Translations under genes and position numbers: made by a program
Notes under the pieces: generated by a model
What the model was told of the DNA's origin: nothing
What the model saw: only the letters and a program-made list of their open reading frames with translations
Database searches by the model: none
Origin: Gymnorhina tibicen
Taxonomy: Eukaryota; Chordata; Aves; Passeriformes; Artamidae
Reading direction: 5' to 3'
NCBI GenBank assembly: GCA_013399875.1
Contig: VXAZ01006790.1
Coordinates: 909,682 to 973,681 of the forward strand
DNA length: 64,000 bases
In this document: positions 25,601 through 38,340 of the stretch, one piece after another
Numbering within the stretch: the first letter of the stretch is position 1
How the letters are laid out: each line of letters opens with the position of its first letter

Positions 25601-28600
25601 TTAACTATACTGATTTTCAACTTCATTTCTAGCTGGTGCTGTATGACAAGGATACCAAAACCACACAAGTTTTCAGCCCTTTTTAATGGGCACAAATGAT
25701 GATGATCACAGTAGACCTCATCAGCACCTAATACCAGGTAAAAGGTTAGTGGGTTTGAAAACACTGATTAACTGCTGTTATTAAAAGAGAAGGAAAAGCT
25801 AGAGAATCTTCAATTTGAAAATCTAAAATCCACATCTGAAAGACTGCCATAACTACCCTGCTTAATTTCATCTCAAAGAGATGCTTTTGCTGAGAAATAG
25901 ACTTTTGAGGTTACAACTTTCTGCCCCATAAATAACTCAAACCATGTGTCTGCAAGTTTGAAATGAAAAAAAGAAAAAAGAAAAATAAAATTAGAGAGAA
26001 GCAGTGGGAAATGATTAGCTACAAATGATGAGTCACACTTTAGTATCTGTCAAAGTCTGAGGTCAAAATTCTATGACTTGGGTCTACTACTTACTCCTAC
26101 ATTGGTACATGATAACAAATACATCCAGGAGGAAAAAAGTTGCCCCATTGCAGTCAACAGGAAAAAAATGCTGTCAAGTGTTAGGTGAAGGATTTTGTCC
26201 ATTGGGTGTTTTTTCAGATCAGAATCTGTGCAGAAATTTCTGGGTCTAAAGAAGTTTTGAATCTACACTAAGCAGTTTTAAGGTATGTTGGCAAAGTGAG
26301 AAAATATCCATTGTAATGTTGTTTAAAAAATGCTATTTCATCAAACCTCTGCTTCACCCATAGGTTTCTCCTCTTTTCCCATTTCAAATGAAATGAGAGT
26401 ATTTTTTGTAGGTACCATCATCCCCTCGAATCTGTTGGCATGGACTCTCCAGGCTCACTCACTTGTTTCTGCAGGCTACAGTGAGATCACATTGCAATAA
26501 CCACATCAGTTCGAAGAAGACTTTTTTAGCCAAAGTAATTCCAAAGACAGAAATCCTGTGAACATTCATGCCCCAAGCAGAATCCCAGCTCTTTGTCCAG
26601 CAGCACAACCTGGGCCCTTCAGTGCGGGCTCTCCCCATTCCTCACTCCAACACTCCAAGCCATGACTTTCACTGCGAAGCTCCTCTCCCTTCCCTGCCAG
26701 CTGCCAGGCTTTCCAGAGCTTCCCTGGGGTATTTCAGGTTGTAAGAAATGTCACCTCTGGATGCAGTTACACGCATTAAATTTAACAATTTCTCTCCGAT
26801 TATGTCAGTATAAGGTGCTTTTCTCAAAAACACATTAGAAAAGCTTTGAGGAAAAACTACATCCATTTCAACCTGTTTGTAGGACAAAAAGAAAATTTTT
26901 CACCTTCATTTTCATGTCAAAAATTTTATTTCTGGTTAACTTTGTTAAGATTTGCAAAGCAGCAAGAAAACAAAGCAAAGGGCAGAGTTTCTTTCTTTTT
27001 ATTTTTAAAATTTTTTTTTCCCCCACAGCTATTTTCCATTATATAATTTCAAAAGAAACACACCCAAACCCACATTGTTTATCAATTTCTATAAGTGTCA
27101 CTTTGATTTGAAAACCAAAAAAGTCTAACTGAAATAATCCAATGTTTGCAGATCTCTGGCACTGGGATTTGTGAGTCTGACTAAGTTATTAGAAGATATC
27201 ACACTGTGCCTATATCAAGCCCTTCATATTCCTTTCTGCAGTTCAAAGGTTTTGTTACTTGTCTGCAGCACAGAAATCGGTGCTCTTCCAAGTGAAATTA
27301 CCTCGGAATGACATAGCATGAGCATAAACAGCAGCTTAAAATTCAGAGACTAACATTCTATCAGCACAGTTTTTACGCTTCTCCGTCAAAAATATCTATT
27401 TTCTCTAAAATTTACCATGGTTACCTAGTTTTATCTTATATAAAATGCAAATGTATTTCAAACAACACAACTGATCAACAATTTTATTTTGCATGTGGAA
27501 GATCTTGAGAAGCCACATTTTTACATTTTCTAAAAGCTCTGCTTAAGTCGAGGTCACTTTTCCTGATATTTAAATGGAGCAAGAGCTTTTTAATGCTTCT
27601 TAGAAGAAAGGCAATGGCAAAAATCCATCCTTGTTCAGTAACCTCACCAAAGTCAGGACACTTTGATACATCTCCACGACAGCTTAAAGATAAGCCCATG
27701 AAAATTATGCAAACGTAATGTTTAAGAGGCACTACACAATTCATGTGCCCCTCTGCAAAACAGAGCAAATGCCTCCTCCAACTTCACAGTTTGGTTTGTT
27801 TTGTCCTAAAAATAAATAAACAAACAAATAAATAAATAAGATAATTAATTTACTGCTGACAGTTACTTTTCACCAGAAACTCATGTGCCACTGCTGGGGA
27901 GAAGCACAAAACACAGACCATCAAAAGGCCTAAATGAGCATCATCCTCTGTTAAATCAAAGATTTCAGAAGAGCTCTGGGAATTATCTATCACAATATTA
28001 ATTAAGATTTACCAACGTACAAAGCAAAACACTAGCAGGAATGATGCAAAATACTTTCACAGTACAACATAAAGCAAAAACTTGCCAGATCAGTGCAGCT
28101 ACACTGCACAGCAAAGTCACACATCCACATTTTTCAGTTCTTACCACCATTTAACTTTGCACGTATTAAAATATTCACAGCTTAATCTTAAATTCTCACT
28201 ATTTAAAACTCAAAATCAGGCTCTCTTATTTCAGAAAAACAAGGTTTTAACCAAACACTCCAAATAGTGAGCAACAACAAGATCATATTCTCAACACATA
28301 AAATAATTGTGGAATCAACAACGTGAGCTATTTCAGATTAAAACCAAGGTTTTTTTCAAAAGGAAATAAAAAGTATGGCTTTTGAATTCCAGATTTTGAC
28401 ATTAAATTCAGAGCGTCAGAGCTTAATGTTGAAATGTACAAATTTCACCAAAAAAAAAAGACAGTAAAAAACTAAAAACAATTCGCCACCTTTTCATTAA
28501 ATGAGGAAGAAAAACTAATTAAAACAAAACCAAATCAACAAAGGGGCAAAAAATTCTACTTGATCCATAAATCTACCATCAGTACTTTGCTTCCCCTGGA

Positions 28601-29200
28601 CTGGGTTATGTTATTCTTCAGAGAGATTGAAAACAGGATTTGGAAAGGAAAATTTACCTCGGATACTGAAGCCTGGAAAGCACATAATTGCAACAGCAGC
28701 ATGAAATTCATCCTTTACTCTGGCTTGAAGTGCTATTTGCCTTGCTGGTTTATAGTGTTTGTGCTCAAAGCTTCCTCTTTGCATACACAAAGTCTTCAAT
28801 GTTTACACCAAAAACATCGTAGCAAGTGAATAAATCTCAGGTTAAGAAGAGTAGGGAAGCTGAAAAGCACATTTTTAATTGCTGAATACTTAAGGATTTT
28901 CTAGAAATTATTCCAAACCTGATGGTGTAAATGATAAAACTAGGAGAAAGGGAGTATTAAGTCAGGAAAGTTCTACTCTTGTGTGCTGAGCTGCTGAGGC
29001 TGCACCAGGCTGCCAACTCACAAGGGTTCCAGGGGTTCCCAGCCCCAGAGAGAAAAGGAGATCCAGCAATTTCAAGGTGGCCTCATTACCTCCAGAAAAA
29101 TACATTAAAAAAGAGCCTGTATATAGCTGGTTACAAATTCTGTAACCTCACCATGAACCATCTTTTTGTATAAAGAACTTCCTATTCTAATGCAATGGAA
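22609..29200. other. Non-coding stretch, no gene seen
   Basis: No recognised gene or transposable element. Local items are an AAAT/AAAC tetranucleotide repeat at 27808-27839 and an A run near 28450. Open frames reach 102 codons (23707-24015), without coding signatures. Confidence 0.6.
27808..27839 (+). repeat. AAAT/AAAC tetranucleotide microsatellite
   Basis: A run of AAAT units interrupted by two AAAC units, ending AATAAATAAG. Confidence 0.75.
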
Positions 29201-29308
29201 ACCAGCCCTGGATTTGGAGTGGGGACAGCTGGGTTGGACATCAGAGTGGAACAGCACAACCACTCGCCCCTCACCTTTCTCTCGGTCCAACACCCCAGAA
29301 CAAAAGGC

Positions 29309-29316
29309 TATAAAAG
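29309..29316 (+). promoter_or_regulatory. TATA-like box in a locally GC-richer patch
   Basis: GGCTATAAAAGAGC fits the TATA consensus well. It lies in a 250-base patch (about 29190-29440) that is richer in GC and CpG than its surroundings, with CCAGCCC and CACTCGCCCC upstream and a CpG pair at 29410-29430 downstream. A start site would be expected near 29335-29345. No open frame or known transcript follows, so this is only a possible promoter. Confidence 0.22.
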
Positions 29317-30331
29317 AGCTTGATTTTGCACCACAGCATGGTCCACTAACGTCCTCGTCACCACAGCTCAGCTGATCTCCACATAGCTCCACTCTTTCTG
29401 CTGCCAAAAGGGCCCTCGCGCTCTGCAGAGGAGATTTTTTCTAATTAGCACTTCTCTGCCTCGTTAACATGCAAAGAGCACTATGGCATATGTTTGCCGG
29501 CCAAAACAAATGCAGTGATAGAACTTGTAAGATCCTGACACTGCGATGCCTTGTCGCTTATTGCAATGCACAAAGGGTTTTGTGTGTGTACATTGTAAAA
29601 ACCAGAGGAAGAGAGGGAACGCGTATACACAACAAGAAAAAAAGAAAATAAATGCCTCTTAACTGTATTATATCAAAAACATTTCTGCTAAAGCGTCCGT
29701 TAAATTAGGAAGTGGATAGTTTGTCTGAACACCAGAATGAAAATCGCATCTAGCACAAGACAAAGCTTTTGTAGATGCAAGGGCAAGACTAACTCTTATT
29801 TATTTTTAGAGACAAATGCCACTCTGATCCACCTAACAGTGACAGGAACTTGGCCAGGAAGATAGAAACCAAAATGAAGTAGGGCCTTTGTGAAAATGGA
29901 TGACTAAATTTCTATTGATTTCTTTCTACTTCCTAAGGAATCAAATTGCTGTAAGACTCAGTTTGGAGCTCCCAGGTTTTTGCTCAGTAGGTTTAACCTC
30001 AACTCGGTAACCTGTGACACATCTGTTTCAATTTATTATATTCAAGCCTATGGAATTTGTACTTCCTTCGTGTCCTCATAGTGATTTGATTTTCTGTGGC
30101 TACAAGGAGGGTCATTAGGTTTAATGCAGGGCATCAGGACACATAGTGATTTGTAAGAGAATGTAATGCAAAGTGATATTAGGTGTTAAAAAAACACAGC
30201 TGGAGCACAGGGCACCATAGACAAAGTCAAAAATAGAACTGAATATTCTTCTAAAAGAGAAAATAACAGCAGGACTCAAAGAATGCAACACTAGTTCTGT
30301 TCTGCTTTCTAAATATAAACCTAAATATGGC

Positions 30332-30350
30332 AAAAAATAAATAAATAAAT
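30332..30350 (+). repeat. Short AAAT repeat
   Basis: An A run leads into three to four AAAT units. It is low-complexity DNA. Confidence 0.6.
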
Positions 30351-30621
30351 TAGAGGCCGTAGTTGAAAACACGGGTTGAACGCACGGGAGGTCTGTTAAT
30401 CAAGACTGAGAGGAAGAAGGCTTAGTCCAAAGGGAATACTGAAGACATTCATCAGTGGAATTTCTGTTTATACTAACTATGGACCTGTGTTTGCTACAGT
30501 GTTAGACAAGCATATTCATAGGGACCTGGATCTCTGCAATCCTGCAGTTCCATTTTAGTCTGTTACTGCCTTGAAGGGTTTGAGCATTGCCAAAAAAATG
30601 TCTGCTTAGACTTGGAATTTT

Positions 30622-30646
30622 TTAACAGATTAGTCTAATCTGTTAA
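30622..30646. repeat. Perfect 25 bp inverted repeat
   Basis: Arms TTAACAGATTA (30622-30632) and TAATCTGTTAA (30636-30646) are exact reverse complements around a GTC centre. Unlike the palindrome at 9300, the arms have mixed sequence, which makes chance less likely. It could be a hairpin, or a paired site for a dimeric DNA-binding protein. Confidence 0.8.
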
Positions 30647-33600
30647 TTTAGGCAGAGGTTGTGCAGCAAATTTCAGTAAGTTGTGAGTTTTACACCATTT
30701 TCCAAACCAAAGCCCAGCTAGCTACCTGTTCTTTTTACCTAAATCCAAGAAGAATTTTAGAAAACCAACATACTACTCCACCAGGTTGGGGGAAGCCTTT
30801 CTCCACGTCACAGATGACTGCTTCATCGAATCCTGAATACACATTTTGCACAATCTCCTGTACATTTTAATATCTTTAGATGAGTTCTGCATACATCAGT
30901 TACATTGACTACTACTTTGTTGGCAATCATTCGCCTACCAGAGGAACAGCGAGATCCTGCCAAGCCAGGTAAAACCTAAGGAACAGGTCAGAGATAACAA
31001 AAAATCAAAATAAAGATCGCTGTATATTCATGGAAGCCAGTGCTCCAGTACAGACGTACCATTAAGGAATGCTCTCCAGTGGAATATGCAATATACAGTC
31101 ATATCCAAAAGAAGGATTACAAACAAGACAAAACTTGGTCAGACTGTATATTTAAACAAATTAACAATAAAGGGAGATTACACCACACTCCCCAACTTTT
31201 TACTGTTACTCCTTCTGGCAGCATGAAGAGTCTGTGACACCTTTTTAATGTGTTAGTAGAGGATTTCCAGAAAAAGGGAATATAGAACTTTTCACATAGA
31301 GAAAGGATTATATAGTTAAAATGTTGAAATGACACTCAGTAATTCTAGCATTTTAGACTTCAAACCACTTCAATAGTCCTTAATGTTTCTGTTTCTCACT
31401 TCTTGACCTGTAAATCTTGAGCTTTTTTTCAACCACAGCACGGTGATACAGTAAATTATTGCCTATCACATATGCAGACACTATGTAGGTGTACACATAA
31501 AATACTAAAACTAGGAAGAAGGAAATTAGTGCAGTGGTTCTGTAAGCTCTTTGTGCCAGAATGGTTTTCTGGGGCCAAATACAGTTGATTGAAACATTAA
31601 AAATATGTGTTTGTGATCTCTTATGTAGGTGTGCACACTTATATTTGGTGTATGTGCATGAATAGGTCCCCTGCCAGACAGCACAAATGGGACAGACCCC
31701 AGTGTTGCACTGGGGCCCAGATGGGAAAATTCAGGTCAAATTCTCTGTTACCAAATCATCTCTACCGGTTTGGAAGTACTGAAAAACATTCTCAGAGAAA
31801 TCTAAATTACACTCTATGATACATGTAATTATTACATCACACAGATAATTGTATTGGGACGAGGGGACATTGCATTATTTTTTTTTTTCTGTCACTCAAA
31901 GCTCATGGCCACAAAATAACTATGTGTCTCATGTTTTACTTACCTTAACCAGTCTCATTTATGAAACTGAACTTAGAACATCAATTTGGATGCTTTTTCA
32001 AATAACTTCAAGAATTAAATCTCTGCCTTTTCCCTTCCATCCTTGACATATGTACCTTTTTACAAACAATATCATCTTATTTTCTGTTAATAGTGAAAGG
32101 CAAATCTCATGAGGATCATGAGTACTCAGCACATATTAATGCTGATTCCAAAATTAAAAGCCAAAGGGGCTTTTTTTCCCTCTCTCTGAGGTCTTCCAGC
32201 AAATTATTGATTGTTGCTGATCTTCTTCCATTAATATATTTCTTTCTTACAGCCTGAGTGATTGCGTTAAAGTGCTTAGTAACTCTCTAATCATGTACAT
32301 CTCCTGGGGCTGAAAAGAGCTTTGGTTTTAAAAGTAATTTGTTTCAAATGAGGCTTTATCCATCCTAATGTGAGGGTCAGGGGCTTGGGGAAGAAAGGAA
32401 AAGAGTTTTCCAGGATCATACTTGGAAGATTCTAAACTCGAAGCCATTTTAGGTCTGACAGAGTAATAACTCAAATTCATATCTTCTGAAAATCACCTAC
32501 CAGTTATAACCACCTAAGAATACCTACTGCTAAAAAACTGAGTGGTTTAGAACATTCCTTTTAACAAAATGTATAATACTAGGAAAAAAAGTTAATAGGT
32601 TCCAATCTTCAGCAACCTTTAAGTCAGACACAAAGTATGAAAAAAATTGAGCCACAATACTCAACTTTTTTCCCTAAGTATTGCAGCAGTAGTTTAGTCT
32701 CATCTGGAAGCCAAGCTAAGCTGAATGATGCCGAGGATTTTTCCTTCACCTGAGCTACCCTTCTAGGTAGAGGCCTCACTTTGCTGCTATCAGCACAACT
32801 TGTTTCAAATACATCAGTGTATGGATCAAGCCCAGACCCTACATAGTTAAATTTCGGTCATGATAACAAACCATAATAGTGTAAGAATCCCACAGGATAC
32901 TCTGGCACAACACAGCTGCATCTACTGAGGGGACACTGGGGCTGCACCTTTTGGCCATGCAGGTTGCCAGTATCCTGCCACTCCTTTCAGAGTTTTTAAA
33001 GGGTTTTAAGGCAGGTAAAGGAAGCACAGAAAAAATATATACATTGAATTTTTGATCTGCTTTAGTGCAAAAGCTTTCAGGTTAAGCTGCAATTAAAGTA
33101 CCAATCAAACCTCAAAGAGATGGCGAGCTCAATATGCCAATGGGATGACCAAATGCTTTCACTTCCTGTAATAAGGCTTTCTGTTGCTTGGCTTGGATTT
33201 GTTTAAAAGCCATCAGTAGTTTAAAGGTCTATGGAAAGTCCTGTTACTCCTACTCACAACCACGAGCAGGGACCAAATCCTGTGCAGCAAAGCCAGAGGA
33301 TGCAAGGGGTCAATATTGAAGGAAGAGGGCTTAGTTCACCCACATAAACCCCATAGGTACATTATGTGCAGAAATACAGAGGCTCTACTGTAGGTTGTTC
33401 AAGCACTTGCAATAAGATCATATGAAGGAGTGGAAGTTTTAAGAGCTTTGCATCTGCTGGACTGCAGTCCATATTCTGTGCTGAGCAGTCGATTACAAGT
33501 AGAATTCAGCTGAGACATGAATTTCCACAGAGAACATTTACTTACTTATTTATTTTAAAGCTCTCTTCTTCCCCAAAATGAAATCAAAGACTGATCTTTG

Positions 33601-35929
33601 AACTGCAGAATAATACCTCCAGGGCAGGCTTCCCACTGTGTCCTACACCTGGAATTTTTTCTGTGATATCTAAACCAAGTCTGGAAAACAAGCATTTGGG
33701 TGTAAAATTTGGGACCTACATGGTTACACCTGATCATCATATGTACCTGATGTCTAAGAGGGGAAAAAAGGGGACAAAAACCATGCAGAAGTTGGTCACT
33801 TCTGGTTTAAACAGAGCTCTCGCTTATGATCAAACACTTTCTTAAATCAGGGCTTAAAGCAGCCACCACGAACCCTGTGGTATGAAAGAGAAGTAGGCAA
33901 AGCTTTCTGCTGGTATTTACTGAATTAGTCTGGCAGAAAAAGCAGTTAAGACAAAAATAAGAATCTATTAGCTAAACTTGGCAGCTTTTCCACTCTCTGC
34001 AGCACTCAGCACCATTCAGGTAATAGACAGGTTCTGGCCTTGTATAAGCAGAACAAAGTGGATCAGACAATTCACCTCTCACACCAAAATACTGCACCTG
34101 CTGAAACTTTGCAGAAGTGTCAAAGGAAGCAAAGTAATTCCTTTTGCAGTATACACAACTCAGATTATGTTTGCTACAAGTGGTAAGATTCCATCTCAAA
34201 TTTATAGATTTTTGGCTATTTCTTCCCAGATCATATGTGACATCTATTCAGCACCATAACGTGATTTGTTGGTGCGGGGAGAAAAAGGGCCAGAGGTCTC
34301 CACAAGAGTCACTGAAGATAAAAGAAGTTTATACAAGTGCTTTGACTGAGTGCGTCTGTCAGAGAAACTGCTTTCCCCTCCTAAGAGGATGTGTTCCCTG
34401 TATAAATAGGGCAAACAATGTGACTAATTCTCTTGGCTTATCCAGGGAATACACTGTGACTTCCAATATGCAAAATGTAATAGGTTGGTAAAATTTCTAT
34501 CTCTCCACCCCCTGATCTGTTAAACTACAGGGTTTGTTAGATCTAAGAAGAGGTCTGATCTCTACAGCAAGCAGAACAAAACTGCAGCTCAGCATAGCTT
34601 TCTTAGCAGGAATCTTAAGCTTTTCCAGATAGACTTTACTTTGAATCCAAACCCTGAACCACAGTTCAGGGCATTCAAGCTGTTTGAAAACCAGATTAAG
34701 ACCCAAAGAAGTGGTAGTCACTAGCAATGAAAATAGTTTCCTTTCAGAAGCTCTAATGCTCTGGATCTGAAAGTTTTGATTCAGTTCTCTCCCCAAGACA
34801 ATCAGCATCTGAAAAAGACAAGAGGGTTTGTAAAAGTCACTATGTTTTGCAAGTAACTGTTATTTTTTTTAATGAGACCTGCTTGTCCTAAATAATACAA
34901 TAAAGTGCAACACATTCCTGTCTTTTTCCTGTGTATATCACCACTGTATCCAGGGAACTTGCTGCTAAATGAAGCTAGTAGAAGTTTCTCTTCTTCTTGC
35001 AGAAAGGGTAAAAACAAAGTTATTAAATCTAAAAAAAAAATATTAAATACGTTGCACAAGCTCCATTCCTCTCTAAAACCCGAGTGTAATATTGCATAGT
35101 AGCTTTTAGTTATCTTCACCTCTTTTTATACTTCTGAAGACAATTAAATTCCATGCATACTCTATCTATCAGATTATGTGATACATTTTGACCAACATTA
35201 TATTAAGAAGCAGATGTTTTAGATGTTATTGCCATCCAGAGGAAGATGCCTTAAGAACACATTGTGTGTGTATTGATGTACTTCCCACATAACAGAAAAC
35301 AGGGCTGTAACACTTAGGCTGTTTCAAAACAAAACTTCTAATTCAACATGAAGTATTTAAGTGGAGCACATTGAATCTACAAGCAGCAGGTTAAGTGCAC
35401 AGGTTAATTTATTCATGTTATTTATATGGCAGCTCTGTCCCACTCCCCCTCTCCGGGGCACAAACCTGCCAACCCATGGCCAGAGCATCTCAGCCTTCCA
35501 GCCTCATCTGCTCCACGCAGCTCTCATCTGCCACCACAAACATGAGATCACCAAAAATGAAATGTTCCACTTCATTTGACCTTCTCTTGTAGAAAGATAT
35601 TAAACATGTATAAAAATTGTACATTTTCTTTCATTGATTTCAGAACGCATTCAACCGAAAGCAGCAGAACATGCATTTCAAGAGCTGTCAGACACTCAAT
35701 TTACTGCTGTTCTGGGCACTAAAATGCACAGGGCTCAGAGAACATAAAAAACAAAGCTACAGATACATGCTCAGCATACAGAGGATCCCAAAGATAATTC
35801 AACTACTTGCCAGCAGGTTTCTCAAGCCTCAATTATTTGCACATTTGCTATGCAATACTTAGAGAGAGTATATTCACTGCTCTTTGTTTCTCCTTTTAGT
35901 ATTAAGTTTTAATTAATTGCAGTTAGAGC

Positions 35930-35988
35930 TGCATATATGTGTATGTGCACTGCCATGAGTGTGTGTGTATACATATATATGTATAATT
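35930..35988. repeat. TG/TA-rich microsatellite-like stretch
   Basis: ATATATGTGTATGTG, then GAGTGTGTGTGTATACATATATATG, shortened here. Alternating purine-pyrimidine runs of this kind are prone to length variation and Z-DNA formation. Confidence 0.55.
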
Positions 35989-36393
35989 TTTTTAATGAAC
36001 ACACCTAACCAATATTTAAGGCTTTTCTTCTACATATTTGCAAACAGGCTTAAAGGCAGACGTGATCTTCTGATCTATCAACTGGACTACTCCCCCATTT
36101 AAAATCACCTATTCTTGATTAAAATGTGACATGAACCTTATCCTGTACAAGCAGACATTTGGGCTTTGCAGATCACCTTCCTAGAGAGAGGGATATCAGC
36201 AGCAAAGGGCATGGAAATATTCTACATGCACCTTGTGCTCATTAGCATAATAAATACCAGTCTTGGCTTGGGACAGATACAGTCAAGTGGCATGTCTTTC
36301 ACCTCCCTGAGAGCCCAGCTCTGTGCCTAACTCTGCTGACTACGCTAACTCAGATCAGAGAACCAGGCAGATAACATATTCCTGCCAGAAAAG

Positions 36394-36435
<42 letters not shown>
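36394..36435 (+). repeat. A42 homopolymer tract
   Basis: An uninterrupted run of 42 A residues preceded by CCAGAAAAG and followed by GCTAACATGG. It could be a simple homopolymer, the tail of a small retroposed sequence, or partly a sequencing or assembly effect. GCTAAC occurs directly after the tract and again at 36344-36349, a possible but weak target-site duplication. Confidence 0.9.
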
Positions 36436-36439
<4 letters not shown>

Positions 36440-38253
36440 ACATGGAATAAAAATAAAGACCTCGCATGAAACAGAAGCCTCCACGGCCTCACATGCTTCT
36501 GAAATGGTGCAAAGGGCTCTATTGAGGTTATTTTAGTATTCTGAAAAGAATTTTTCATGTCTTCCAGTGAGGTATCAACGATACTAGCAGGCATAAAACT
36601 TCAGTGTCTCACATCTGAGACTCTGGGCTTGCTGCCTGTGGCCTTCCTTCTGCAAGATAAGCTTTTACTCAGCAGGCCCCTGGTTGCAACAGGGGTATGT
36701 CCTGGAAAAGTTCCTAAAAGGACTGCACCATATAAGAGAAGGCAGACACTTTTTCTTTTAAAAAAGACATTTATGGACTTATAGATTACTTTTTTGTTTC
36801 TTCACATATAAAACAGTGGTATGTTACACACTATAAAGTGACAATTAATTAAGCAAAATAAACACCCTCCAAGAAGCCCATGCTTATTCCCACTTGGATT
36901 GGATTTATTCTGGAGCTACAAGTAGCTGGAGTTTCTTGGAATGTTTAAAGGCACTTATTTCTTCCTAACAGGGGCCCAGAAACAAGCCTTTAGGAATTTT
37001 AAAGGAGCTGCCAGTCTGGTTTGGAGAGTGCCTTTCTTCACTGGTCATTGGATTTCCTGTGGCAAAAGTACTTAAAGAGTTCAGTTTCCTCTGAAGCGTA
37101 ACTCATGTTTAAGTGCACAAACACTGGCTTTAGTCCAGACGAGGCCACTGAGTGGTTTCAATAATCACATGGCACAGGGACTACTTAATGTCACCAGATA
37201 CTCTTCTCTGCTTTCAAACTAGACCCTGCTCTTTTTATTAGCCATATGAGTCAACTACTGGATGGTTTGGATAGAAGTATAAATAAAATGATTAGTTTAA
37301 GAACTTTAGTTCTCTCTCGTCTAATTTTTATAATTGGTCTCATTATTTAAATTTTTCATGAAGAAAAAAAGTCTATTATTTCACTCAAATCAGTATTCAC
37401 CATTAAGTTTACCATTAACTTAATTTGTAAAGACAGGCTTCAGATAAAATTAGAAATCCTGAATTATTCATGGTGAGGTCTACTAATTTTACACTATTAT
37501 TTCTTATGTGAAACGTCAATGTGTCACACCAAAAGGGTTGGTGGTTTGTTGGGTTTTTTTTCTGGCAGGGAATAAATGCTTCAAAACACTCCCCAGAGAA
37601 CAAAATGTAGCTGTCACATTGAAGATAATGCATTTAATCTCTTTGTTACATTGCAGCAACTTCAGTAAGCTTTATTGTACTGTGTTTCTTTATATCAATC
37701 CTGCAAAAAATTCATTTACTAAGTAAGCAGCATGATGGTCTGTACATTTCTACCCACTTAACAATTAGATTAGTGCTTTCAGGATACTCAAAGCAGCAGT
37801 AAATTCCTTTCAAAAAAGCTGGCAAACAAAGGAAGCATGTCAGTCATTCCTCAAAGCTAAGATGCCAGTTACTTTCTAATCTCCACCGATTCAGTTGAAT
37901 TTGGATGCAAATTACATATGAATTTTAGCCTTCTACTGTAAATCTTGCTCTACTCAAGACCCATTATGCAGTTATTTCATCTTAATTTATTTTGATGCCT
38001 ATAGTGGAACATATCCTAGTACCAGCACAAAATCATTAAAAACACTGACCGTGACTAAAATGTGTTCCAATTTTCAAAAAAATTCTTTTAAAAATGCACC
38101 TGGAGCAAAGAAATTAATTACATGTACATATCTGGCTGTAACACGAGAATCAAGAAAACAAGTCTGAAAATCCCTTTCCTCTCTCATGCTGGAGTGGCTC
38201 CTGCAAGCTCCATTTACTGCACACTCATAGTGAGTAGCCAAGTGTCTTCCCAG

Positions 38254-38340
38254 TACACGCAGCTGTCCCAGGATCAAAGTGCCAATCCCACACAGCCTCT
38301 AGAAGGATTTGGCCTCTCTCTTTTTGGCAGAACCATTCAG
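38254..38340 (+). CDS. Candidate symmetric exon, unknown protein, 29 codons
   Basis: An 87 bp frame lies between a GTCTTCCCAG acceptor-like site ending at 38253 and a CATTCAG/GTATGT donor-like site starting at 38341. It is open, a multiple of three, and in phase 0 at both ends, the pattern of a cassette exon. The peptide starts YTQLSQDQ and ends EGFGLSLFGRTIQ, and I do not recognise it. The pyrimidine tract before the acceptor is weak and other AG dinucleotides lie nearby (38259-38262, 38268-38270), so acceptor choice is uncertain. No partner exon was found on either side. Exon-like triplets of acceptor, short open frame and donor are expected by chance several times in a window of this size. 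Confidence 0.12.

Larger units (their letters stand above)
29441..36393. other. Non-coding stretch, no gene seen
   Basis: No recognised gene. It includes a short AAAT repeat at 30332-30350, a 25 bp palindrome at 30622-30646, a T run near 31871-31884 and a TG/TA-rich microsatellite-like stretch at about 35930-35988. Frames up to 115 codons (34144-34491) show no recognisable domain. Confidence 0.6.
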
